A program made the position numbers and the translations under genes. A stretch of DNA of 64,000 nt. Source: Phocoena phocoena (taxonomy: Eukaryota > Chordata > Mammalia > Artiodactyla > Phocoenidae). Position 1 is the stretch's first letter. Each line of letters opens with the position of its first letter. This document shows, piece by piece, positions 45,356 through 57,200 of the stretch. The notes below the pieces were generated by a model. It was given only the letters and a program-made list of their open reading frames with translations. It was not told where the DNA came from and ran no database searches. Where the stretch lies: assembly GCF_963924675.1 (NCBI RefSeq), contig NC_089231.1, positions 74,399,191 through 74,463,190 of the forward strand, in the 5' to 3' direction.

Positions 45356-48300
45356 AGTGAATAACCAAGACAGCCCAACTGAATGACTTGATATTCATGT
45401 CCTATACAAAGTCGTATTCTGTTTTCGATACACTTTCAGTGTAGCTTCCCTAAAATGTATATACAAGTTAAGTACAGAATCTTCAAAAGGATCATTGTCT
45501 TCAAAACTAATTCTTCTGCTTTCTTTTAGCTTCTTAGAAACCTTTAGGTCAGGGATAGTCCTTATTCATATTGTCCAGCTGGTAGTGACAAGGGATCCAA
45601 CTCAAAGGGGCTTGGTAGGACTAGATTTAGGAAGTAGTAACACTTTGTAGATGAGGTATCTAGGTTAGCTACTTGATGTTTCAGTTTTGTTTTGTTTTGC
45701 TTTGTTTTTTAACTTAACAAAATCAAATGCTTTCAAACAGGGCTCGACTCTTAATTGTAATGGAGATGATGGAAGGGGGAGAGCTATTTCACAGAATCAG
45801 CCAGCACCGGCACTTTACAGAGAAGCAAGCCAGCCAAGTAACAAAGCAGGCAAGTTAACCCCGGGTACCAATCAAACTGCCAACAGTGTTGGTTAACAAG
45901 CACAATTTCATTGAGGGGAATAAAAGAAAGCTTGAAGAAAAGCTCTATTTGATCTCTCATTGCCTGCTTTGTTATGTAATTAGAAAAGATACCTTGACAG
46001 GAGGAATGTGACCCCCTTTTATGCTTTGGTGGGGGGAACCTGTATTCTTAAGTGGTTTTCAATTGTTTGCCTATGATAAGATTTAAATAAACTCTGGAAG
46101 GAAGGTAATCTTAACTCCTTTTTAGATTGTAGATAATCTTTAGACGTATAGCTTCCAAGCACTGTTATTGGACTTTGAGATAAAATGCTAGTGATACTAC
46201 CTGAAAGACTGTATGGTGTAAAAATATGTTCTAAGGCAATTACATATAAGATACTTTTTGCTTATGAGTCACCTTTCTCTCATCAGATTTTAATAGTAGT
46301 CTAAGGTCTTTGTAATTCTGGGTTATTCCTGGTTTTATGTTCTCTCTATTTTGACATCACATTTTATTGCTAGAGGAATGATGTACGTCACAAACAATAC
46401 TAGGAATCCAACTGGAAATAACCTCATGAGGAGATGAAAAATCTAAACCCTCAAGGTTTCTCTTCAGGCCAAGCAAGCAAAGCAGAGAGAAGCAGGACAC
46501 ATAGCCCAACTGGTTCTTAATGAAAAAATTCTTCCAAATTTTCTGTGAGCCTCAAGCATTTTTTGATGCCTCCTTTCTGGTAGGGAGGAACTGATATTTG
46601 GAATGCCAAGGCAATTCCATACAGAGTGTTAAAGAACAGATAAAATCTGTTCTATTTGATTTTAAAAATTATAGCTTGTATTTTTCAAATATTAGGCCTA
46701 AAGGATGAGCTCTGATAATCTTCTGTAAAACCAAACTCCTTTAAATCCACCTAAACAGGCAACATTTTCAACCAGTGGGACGGGCAGATTAGAACATCAG
46801 GTGGAAAAATCCATTCAGCTGCTTTCTGTTGTTCTTGAAAGCAGAACTTCAAGTTGGGCTCCCTGAAGAGTGCAGGTTTCCTTTGAGTCAGGCGTTAGTG
46901 CCGCTGCCCTGCTAGGGGGAAGCCAGGCCCTCTGAAGACTGCCTGGCCCAGTGTTTGCTTTGCAGTACTTGTCACATCTCAGATTAATGGAAGTGCAAGT
47001 ATTTCATTTTTCCCATTTCATACAGGATTTAACCATCAGTTGATTATGACAAAGAATTGTTTTACTGTTGTATTTTTTCTTTTTGTTGAACAAAATACAG
47101 CTTAATTCATTTCTATTTCTTGATATCTGAAATCTTACTTAATTTCTGCTTTAAAATTGAAAACTGACCACAGTCTTAATTGACTTAGTAAGGATCATTT
47201 TTTAACATCCTGAGTTCTCTAAACCAGGGGAATTAAAGAGCTATCTTTTCTAAGATATGGTTGCTCCATTATGTCCTTTCCAGATAGCTTTGGCTCTACA
47301 GCACTGTCACTTGTTAAACATCGCACACAGAGACCTCAAGCCTGAAAATCTGCTCTTCAAGGATAACTCTTTGGTGAGATGACTTGCCCTTCTGTATTTT
47401 AGTGCTGCTACTCTGAGTATAGTTCAGGAACAGTGTGTAGGTGTGTATATGTTTGGAGTGCTCTGAATCCATGGTGAAGAGGCTTTAGGCCAAAGTGCTG
47501 CAAGCAGCTTACTTTTCCCAAATCTGTTTCCTTGCTAGAGGCTCAGAGAAATTGTACCATACCCCTGGCATCGATCACTGTGGATGACACTGATGTGTGT
47601 TTGTACATAAGGACTTTAGATTTTGGATATTATTTGGAAGGACTTTGGGAAGGGGCAGGAATCTATATGCTGTTATATGTTACCTTGGAACTTAATGGTT
47701 GTGTTTAGTGTTAACCTTCATAAGGTGTGTTTTCCTCTCCAGCCCCAATCCATGCCCCATGCACTGTGTCCCACCAGATAACTTACTCTGGCTATCATGA
47801 AGCTGATGTTGAGGGTGAAGCAGCACCCTAGATTGATGAGAGATAATGGGCCAATAGAGTCAGGAAGCATCTTGATTTTAGTGCTGCCTTTACAAGTTAT
47901 AAAACAGGGATGATTGTGAGTGGGTAGAAATTCCTTACTTCTGTATTACTAAGAACAATTTCTAAATATTAATCATTGTCTCCAGAGCTAAGGACATGCT
48001 ACTCATAGGTTCAGGTCTCAGCTAGAAACTCCTGAGAGCTTAAGGTAACATGTCTTGCACCTGCATTTTCCTTTAACGTTTTCCAAGAACTGTGGAGCAG
48101 TGACTCCCATTTGTTTTATTTCAGGATGCTCCAGTGAAGTTGTGTGACTTTGGATTTGCCAAAATTGACCAAGGTGACTTGATGACACCTCAGTTCACCC
48201 CATATTATGTAGCACCTCAGGTAAGCATGTGCTGTTTCTTCCGTAGGATGTGTCACCAAGCTGCCTGTAGACTCACGTTTCTTCCATTCCACAGCATGAG

Positions 48301-50275
48301 TGGGTATATATTACAAATGGAAGAAGGAGGACTCAGCTTCATAAACCTATAGGCTGCTTAATTTGGTGCAGGCATTTTATTCTTTTAAAAGCAGCCTTAT
48401 TGAGGTATGATTAATATACAATAAAATACTTCTACATTAAGTATAGTTTGATGAGTTTTGACAAATGGATACTCCTGCATGAACATCACCACAGTCAAGA
48501 TGCAAAACATTTCCATCACTTCAAAAACTGTCTTGTGTGCCTTTGCAGTCATTCTGCTCCCAACTTAATCCCCTTAATTAAAACCACTGATCTACTTTCT
48601 GTCATTATTGGTTAGTTTTGCCTGTTGTAGAATTTCATAAAAATGGAATTCTGTACCTTTTGTGTTTCACTTCTTTGGCTCAGCATGTTTTTCAGATCCA
48701 TCCATGTTTCTGTATGTATCAGTAATTAGTTCCTTTTTATTGCTAAGTAGTATTCCATCATATGAGCAAGCCACATTTGTTTTTCCATTCACTGACTGAT
48801 GGCCATTTGGGGTTGTTTCCTATTTTTCACCATTAGGAATAAAGTTGCTAGGAACATTCATTTACGAGTTTTGGGGGACATACCCCTCCCCTTTTGGTAA
48901 AATCTTTTTCCAAAATGGTTGTATACACCACTAATGTAATGTAAATGTTCCAGTTTCTTCACATTCTTATCACCAACTTATGTTTGTTAGTGTTTATAAT
49001 CTTGGTTATTCTGGTAGGTATGTTCGTGTTATTTCGTTATGGATTTAATTATAGCATTTTCCTGATGGCTACTGTTGTTGAATATTTTTTCATGTGTCTA
49101 CTGGCTGTTCTATTGTGAAATATGGGTACAACATTCTGTTGTGTAGTATGGGTACAAATCTTTTGCTCTTTTTGTGTTGTTTTATAAATGAGATATAAGA
49201 ATTTTTAAAATTATATTCTGGATACAAGTTCTTTGTCATATATATGTATTAATATTTTACTGCTGCTGTAACAAATTGCCACAAACTTAGTAACTTAAAA
49301 CAGCACACATTTATTACCTTACAGTTTTGGAGGTCAGAAGTCTGAAATGGTTCAGGATGTCAGCAGGACTGTGTTCCTTTTGGAGGCTCTAGGGGAGAAT
49401 CCATTCCCTTGCCTTTTCAGCTTCTGAGGCCACCTGCATTCTTTGGCTTGTGGCCCCTTTTTTTTTTTTTTTTTTTTGCGGTACGCGGGCCTCTCACTGC
49501 TGTGGCCTCTCCCATTGCGGAGCACAGGCTCCGGACGTGCAGGCTCAGCGGTCATGGCTCACGGGCCCAGCTGCTCCGCGGCACGCGGCATTCCCCCAGA
49601 CCGGGGCACGAACCCGTATCCCCTGCACTGGCAGGCGGACTCTCAACCACTGCGCCACCAGGGAAGCCCTGACTTGTGGCCTCTTCCTCCATTTTCAAAG
49701 ACAGCAGTGTAGGTAGCATCTTCCAGTCTCTCTGACTCTGACCAAGGATAATTGGTCAGATTATCCTGGGTAATCCAGGATAATCCCCCATCTCAAGATC
49801 CTTAATTTAATCAAATCTTAGAAGTCCCTTTTGCTATGTAAGGTAACATATTCATAGATTCCAGGGATTAGGACAGGACTTCTTTGGGAGGCCATTATCC
49901 TGCCTACAACATATGTATTATGAATATTTCTCTCAGTCTGTGGCTTGCATTTCATTTTTTTTTTTGGCCGTGCCACATGGCATGTGGGATCTTAGTTCCC
50001 TGATCAGGGATCGAACCCATGCCCCCTGCATTGGAAGCACAGAGTCTTAGCCAATGGACCGCCAGGGAAGTCCCCATCAGTTTTCTTAATGATCTTTTGG
50101 ATAGTAGAAGTTTTAAATATTGATCAAGTCCAATTCACCAATTTTTTTTCAATGGTTAGTGCTATTTGTTCCTAAGAAGTCTTTCCATATCTATGGAGAT
50201 GAAGATTTTCTCATGTTTTCTTATTAAAGGTTATAGTTATAGCTTTTACATTTTAGACTGTGATCCATTTGAGGG

Positions 50276-50306
<31 letters not shown>

Positions 50307-53300
50307 GGGTCAAGCTTCTTTTTTTCCCTTATGGATGTCGTTGTTTCCATATCACTTGTTGAAAAGACTATCCTTGCCTCATTGAATTACCTTACAGTTT
50401 TGTCAAATTGAATTATTTTGCAGTTTTGTCAAAAATCAGTTGACCATATATGTGTTGGTCTATTCTAGGCTCTATTCTGTTTATTTGATACATATGTCTA
50501 TATATCATCTGGATCACTGTAGCTTTATATTAAATCTTGACCTATAGTAAGTCTTGACCTCAGATAGTGTAATAAGTCCTTCAAATGTATTCTTTTTCAA
50601 AATTGTTTTCACTATTCTGGATCCTTTGCATTTCTCTGTAAATTTTAGAATTCAATTCTCTATGACAGAAAAGCCTCCTGGGATTTGATTTGAATTGTAT
50701 TTAATCTATAGATGAATTTGGAAAGAATTGACATCTTAACAATATAAAGTCTTCTATTTAATGAACGTGGTATATCTTTTTTTTTTTTTTTTTATCTGTA
50801 TGCGGGCCTCTCACTGTTGTGGCCTCTCCCGTTGCGGAGCACAGGCTCCGGACGTGCAGGCTCAGAGGCCATGTCTCATGGGCCCAGCCGCTCCGCGGCA
50901 TCAGACCGGGGCATGAACCCGTGTCCCCTGCATCGGCAGGCGGACTCTCAACCACTGTGCCACCAGGGAAGCCCAAACGGTATATCTTTCCATTTATTTA
51001 GGTCTTTCATTTTTCTCAGAAACATTTATATTTCTTAGTGTATAGGTTTTATGCCTATTTTCTTAAATTTTTTCCTATATTTTATGTTTATGGAAATTAT
51101 TGGAAATGATATTTTTAAAAATTTCATTTTCCAATTGTTTGTTTATAGTTTGTAGAGAAATAAATGATTTTTGATCCCTTGAATCCTGGGATCTTGCCTA
51201 AATCGCTTATTAATTCTAGTAGATTTTTTAATAGATTTGTTAAGATTTTCTACATACAAAGTCATGTCATCTGTGAATAAAGATAGTTTTACTTTGCTCT
51301 TTCCAGTATGTTTGCCTTTTATTTCTTTTCCTTCCCTTATTGTGTTGGCTAGAACTACCAGTTGAATATAAGTGATGAGAGCAGACATCCTTGCCTTGTT
51401 CCTGATCTTACAGAAAAAATGTTCAGTCTTTCACCATTAAGTATGATATTAACTGTTATGTTTTTTGTAGATGTCCTTTATCAGGTTGAGGAAGTTTCCT
51501 TCTGTTCCTAGTTTACTGAAAGGGAATGTGTTAAATTTTACCCAATGCTTTTTCTGCATCTATTGAACTGATGATATATTTTTTCTTCTTTATTTTGTTA
51601 ATATGATGAATTAATTGATTTTCAGGCATTATACCAATCTTACATTCCTAAGATAAAACTCAGTCATAATGATTGATTTGTTTTGCTCATATTTTGTTAA
51701 GGATTTTGTGTTTTTTAACAAAAGCGATATTGGTCCATAATCCTTTCCATAATGTCTTTGCCTTGTTTCAAGGTATCAGGGTAATAATGCTGACATCATA
51801 CTATTAGTTGGGAAATGTGTCTTCCTCCTTTATTTTCTGAAACAGTTTTTGTAAGATTGGTAATTTGGAGTTTTCATTGTGGATTTTTAATGATGTAATC
51901 AATTTAAAAATAGGTATAGGTCTATTGAATTTTTATATTTCTTCTTGAGCCAGTTTTAGTAATTTGTGTCTTTAAGAAATTTGACTGTTTTTTAATTTAT
52001 TGGCATAAAATTATGATAATCCCTTATTAACCTTTTAAATCTTTGTAGGATCTGTAGAGATGGAGGTGGAAGTCTGGAAGTCGGCTTGCTGCTTCTGCAG
52101 TTAGTCCTTTAGTATGGGAGTAGGGAATTGAGTCAGTCTACTTAGGAGTTGAGCTTAGTGTGAGCTCTGTTGTTGCTATTGTTATTTTTACTGTGTCACT
52201 GGCTTGAGATTCCTCTCTTGTTACCTTGTGCTTAGGGTGGGGTTTGGGGTGCCACAGGTTTGTGTGTTTTTTTGTGTTTCTTCTCCATCTTTATCTTTGG
52301 CATTGGCTGTGTGCCTCTGCCTCAGAGGGGCTTTTGCTTCACAGTCTTTTTCTGCCACTAACAGTGGACTGCTGTTACTTATTACTTGGTGCTTGCTAGC
52401 CTGATGGAGGGTGATGGCAACGATGGGTGGAGAGGTATCTCTTTTCTGAACCAGCCTCAGTCTTGGTCAGGTCCTCTTTTCTTGAGTCTCAAGAGCAGAA
52501 GAGCATGCAAGTGGGTGCGAATGCCCCTTGTTTCCATGGCTCCTAAGGGGTCTGCTAGCCCCAACTTTGCCTTTAGCAATTCGTTAAAAATTTAGCCAAT
52601 TTCTTTTTATGCTTATGGCATGCTATAATGCTTTCTCCTGGGCTCTGTCACAGATGAGCCAGTCTTTATGTGTTGTCTCTTCTTGGAAGGGACAAGAATA
52701 CTTTGTTGCTTTGAGACCTCTGATAAGTTCAAGAAAAGTGATGATTTTATAGTTTATCTGGATTTTTCTTGCTGTTAGGGTGAGAGTGACACCCTTTCCA
52801 GCTCTCTACATCCTAGACAGAAACAGCAGTCCCAGCCGTTTGATTATAGTATGGGTGTTTGTTTTTCCTGCTAGGGGTTTATTGAGCTCCTTGGATCTGT
52901 CGGTTTATGGTGTTTACCAATTTAGGAAATTTTTCAGACATTTATTCAAATATTTTTGTGCTTGTCCTCTCTGTGCCATTTTAACGAGACTCCAGTTATA
53001 TGTATGTTAGATCACACACTGAGCATTGAGGTTCTGATCTTTTTTTTTTTTTCCTTCATTTTTTTTGATATCTGTGCTCCACTTTGGCTAGATTCTATTG
53101 CTAGGTCTTCAATTTCATGACTCTTCTGCATTGTCTAATCTGTGAATTTCCTCACTTCAGATTTATATAATCTGTTTATCTTCTCATTTTGTTAATGTTT
53201 CCCTTTAAGTACCTCAGCATATTTAATAATTTATTTAAATCCTTGTCTGCTGATTGCATCATCTGTCATTTCTGAGTCTGCTTCTGTTGATTGATTTTTT

Positions 53301-54167
53301 CCTTCCTGGCTATAGATCCCATTTCCTGGCTCTGGATAACATTTTTCTGCTTCCTTGCATGTCTAATAAATTTTGATTGGATGCTGGATCTTATAATATT
53401 ATGTTGATGAATGTCTGGATTTTGTCATTGAAGAGTATTAAAGATTGGTTTGGCGAGTGGTTAAGTTACTTGTGGATTAGCTTGATTGTTTTGAAACTCA
53501 TTTTTAAGTTCTGTCAGGGCAAGTCTAGAACAGGATTTATTCTAGGGCTACTTCAACCCTACTCCCCAGATGAATCACTTCTGGGTCCTCTATTGATGCC
53601 ACACATGTTCAGCGAGGTCTCTTTACTCTGGCTAGTTGGAGCTCAGATACCTCCTGGACTTGTGTGACATCTGGGAATTAGTTAGCTTACAGCTCCAGTA
53701 GTCATTACAGCACCTGGTTGCTTCCCTGGCTTCATGGAGTCTTGCTCTACTATGTGCAGCTTACTATTTAGCTGGACTCAAAGGGACCCTTACGCAGATT
53801 TTTGTGTACCTTCCCCACAGTTAATACTCTGCTCCACTAATTTCAGCCACACTGCTGAACTCCGTGAGCCCCCTGTGCCCTGCTTAGATTCTCTTTCCCT
53901 GAACTGCATTCCACAAAGTGCCTTTTGGTAGTTCATTGGACTTCCCACATTTGCTTGCTCTCTCTCAGGGTTCACTGACCTGTATTTATTGCCTATTCAG
54001 TGGCAGAAAAGGTATTTTTTATATTTTGTCCAATATTCTAGTTGTGTATGGTAGAAACGCAAGTTGTACTGGTTAATCCATCATGGCCAGCATGTCATTT
54101 ATATATATATATATATATATATACATACATACATACATATATGTGTGTGTGTGTATGTGTGTGTGCG

Positions 54168-54203
<36 letters not shown>

Positions 54204-57200
54204 TACACATATATATACATATATATAGCTGGTGCTTATTCTTTTCGAGATTTGTTTTATATAAGCCTTCTTTTAAAAATTTTTTTTATTGAGATGTAAT
54301 TGATACATGATAAACTATACATATTTAACTTGCACAACTTATAAGTTTTGACATACACATACACACTCATTAAACCATCGCCACAGTCAAGGTAATGAAC
54401 GTATTTGTCACCCCCCAAAATTTTATTGTGCCCCTTGAAATCCTTCCCTGCCTCTCTGTTTTTCCCTTCATTGCCAGGCAGCAGTTGATCTGCTTTCTGT
54501 CATTATAGATTAGTTTGCATTTTCTGTAGATTTATATATAAAGTAGCACATCATATGGTATTTTCTTTTGGGGGGGTTTTCTTTCACTCAGCAAAATTAC
54601 GTTTAAGATTTATCCATGTTATTGCATGTATCAATAGTTCTTTCATTTTTACTGCTGGGAAGTATTCCACTATGTGGATATACCATGGTTTGTTTATCCA
54701 CTCATCTATTGATGGACATCTGGGTTGTTTTCAGTTTTTGGCTGTTAAAAATAAACATGTTACAAACATTTTTGCACAGGTTTTTGGATGGACATTTATT
54801 TCCTTTTCTCTTTGGTAAATACCTAGAGTGGAATGGCTAGATCATGTGGTAGATGTATTTAACTTATTTAGAAACTGCCAAGTTGTTTTCCAAAGTGGTG
54901 TTCAATTTTACATTCCCATCAGCAGTGTATGAAAGTTTCAGGTCCTCCACATTCTTACTAGCATTTGGTATGGACAGTCTTTTTATTTTTTGTTTATTTA
55001 TGTATTTTAATTTTTTTTAATATTTATTTGGTTGCTCTGGGTCTTAGTTGCAGCAGGTAGGGTTCTTAGTTGTGGCTCATGGGCTCCTTAGTTGAGGCTC
55101 GCCAGCTCCTTAGTTGTGACACGTGGGTTCCTTAGTTGAGGCAGGCAGGCTCCTTAGTTGTGGCTCGAGGGCTCCTTAGTTGCAGCTTGCTGGCTCTTTA
55201 GTTGCAGCACATGGGCTCCTTAGTTGTAGCATTCATGTGGGATCTAGTTCCCTAACCAGGAATCAAACCCGGGCCCCCTGCATTAGGAGCATGGAGCCTT
55301 AACCACTGTGCCACCAGGGAAGTCCCCTGGACAGTCTTTTTAGCCATTTTAGTGACTATGTAGCAGTATTTCATTGTGGTTTCAATTTGCATTTCCCTAA
55401 TAACTAATGATGTTGAGCATCCATGGTGCTTCTTTGCTGTCTGTATATTTTCTTTGGTGAAGTATCGGATCAGATCTTTTCCCCATATTTTAAATTGGAT
55501 TGTTTATTTTCTTATTGCTGAATTTTACAGTTTTTAAAATATATTTTGGATGTAAGTCATTTATCAGATATATGCTTTGGAAAGATTTTTCTTCCAGTCT
55601 GTGGCTTATCTTTCATTCTCTTAACAGTGTCTTTTTTTTTTCTTTTTTTAAAAATTGAAGCATAGTTGATTTACGGTGTTTCAGGTGTACAGCAAAGTGA
55701 TTCAGTTACACACACGCACACACACATGTATATATACTTTTTCAGATTCTTTTCCATTATAGGTTATTTCAAAACATTGAATATAGTTCCCTGTGCTATA
55801 CAATAGGTCCTTGTTGTTTATCTATTTTATATATAGTAGTGGGTATCTGTTAATCCCAAATTCCCAATTTATCTCTCCCCCACTTTCCTCTTTGATAACC
55901 ATAAGTTAGTTTTCTAAGTCTGTGAGTCTATTTCTCTTTTGTGAATGAGTTCATTTGTATCACTTTTTTAGATTCCACATATAAGTGATATCACATGATA
56001 TTTGTCTTTCTCTGTCTGACTTCACTTAGTATGATAATCTCTAGGTCATCCATGTTGCTGCAAATGGCATTACTTCATTCTTTTTTATGGCTGAGTAATA
56101 TTCCTCTGTGTGTGTGTGTGTGTCTATCACATCGTCTTTATCCATTCCTCTATCGATGGCCATTTAAGTTGTTTCCATGTCTTGCCTATTGTAAATAGTG
56201 CTACTGTGAACATTGGGTGGCATATATCTTTTCAAATTAGTGTTTTCATCTTTTCTGGATATACGCCCAGGATTGGGATCACAGGATCATATGGTAACTC
56301 TATTTGTAGTTTTTTAAGGAGCCTACATACTATTTTCCATAGTGGCTGCACCAATTTACATTCCCACCAACAGTGTAGGAGGGTTCCCTTTGCTCCACAC
56401 CCTCTCCAGCATTTATTATTTGTAGATTTTTAAAAAATATTTATTTGGTTGTGCTGGGTCTTAGTTGCAGCAGGTGGGATCCTTAGTTGTAGCTCACCAG
56501 CTCCTTAGTTGCAGCTTGCAGCCTCCTTAGTTGCAGCACTTGGGCTTTTTAGTTGCATCAGGTGGGCTCCTTAGTTGTGGCATATGAACTCTTCGTTGCG
56601 GCATGCAAATGGGATCTAGTTCCCTGAGCAGAGATCAAACCTGGGCCCCCTGCATTGGGAGCGTGCAGTCTTAACCACAGTGCCACCAGGGAAGTCCCTA
56701 TTTGTAGACTTTTTGAAGATGCCCATTCTGACTGATGTAAGGTGGTAACAACATCTTCTGAAGAGCAAAAGATTTTAATTTTGGTGTGAAGGCCAATTTG
56801 TTAATTTTTAAAAAAAATTTTATGGACTCTGCTTTTGGTTTTCTATCCAAGAAATCTGTCTTAACTCAAGATCACAAAGATTTTATGCTACAAGTTTTAT
56901 AATTTTAGACTTTACATTTAGGTCTGTGATCCATTTTGAGTTAATTTTTGTATAATGTGTGAGGTATGGATCCAAGTTCATTTTTTAGCATTTGGATATC
57001 TAGTTGTTCCAGTACCATTTGTTGAAAAACTATCTTTTCTCTACTGCATTGCTTCTGAGCCTTTGTCAAAAATCAGTTGAATGTATATGTGTAGGTTTAT
57101 TTTTGGATTTTCCACTCTGTTCCATTGATCTCTTTGTCTGTCTTTACACTAATACCATACTGTTTTGATTATTGACACTTTTTAATAATTTTTGAGATAA

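Larger units (their letters stand above)
48390..53960 (-). mobile_element. Ancient L1 (or L1 plus HAL1-like), antisense, nearly full length
   Basis: Runs from a 3' UTR (AAGCAGCCTTATTGAGGTAT) through ORF2-antisense text (50,080-52,020) to ORF1/HAL1-like text at 52,850-53,450 (GAGCTCCTTGGATCTGTCGG, TGCTGATTGCATCATCTGTC). It is broken by an LTR and three SINEs and by many stops. Two older elements abutting is the alternative. Confidence 0.65.
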
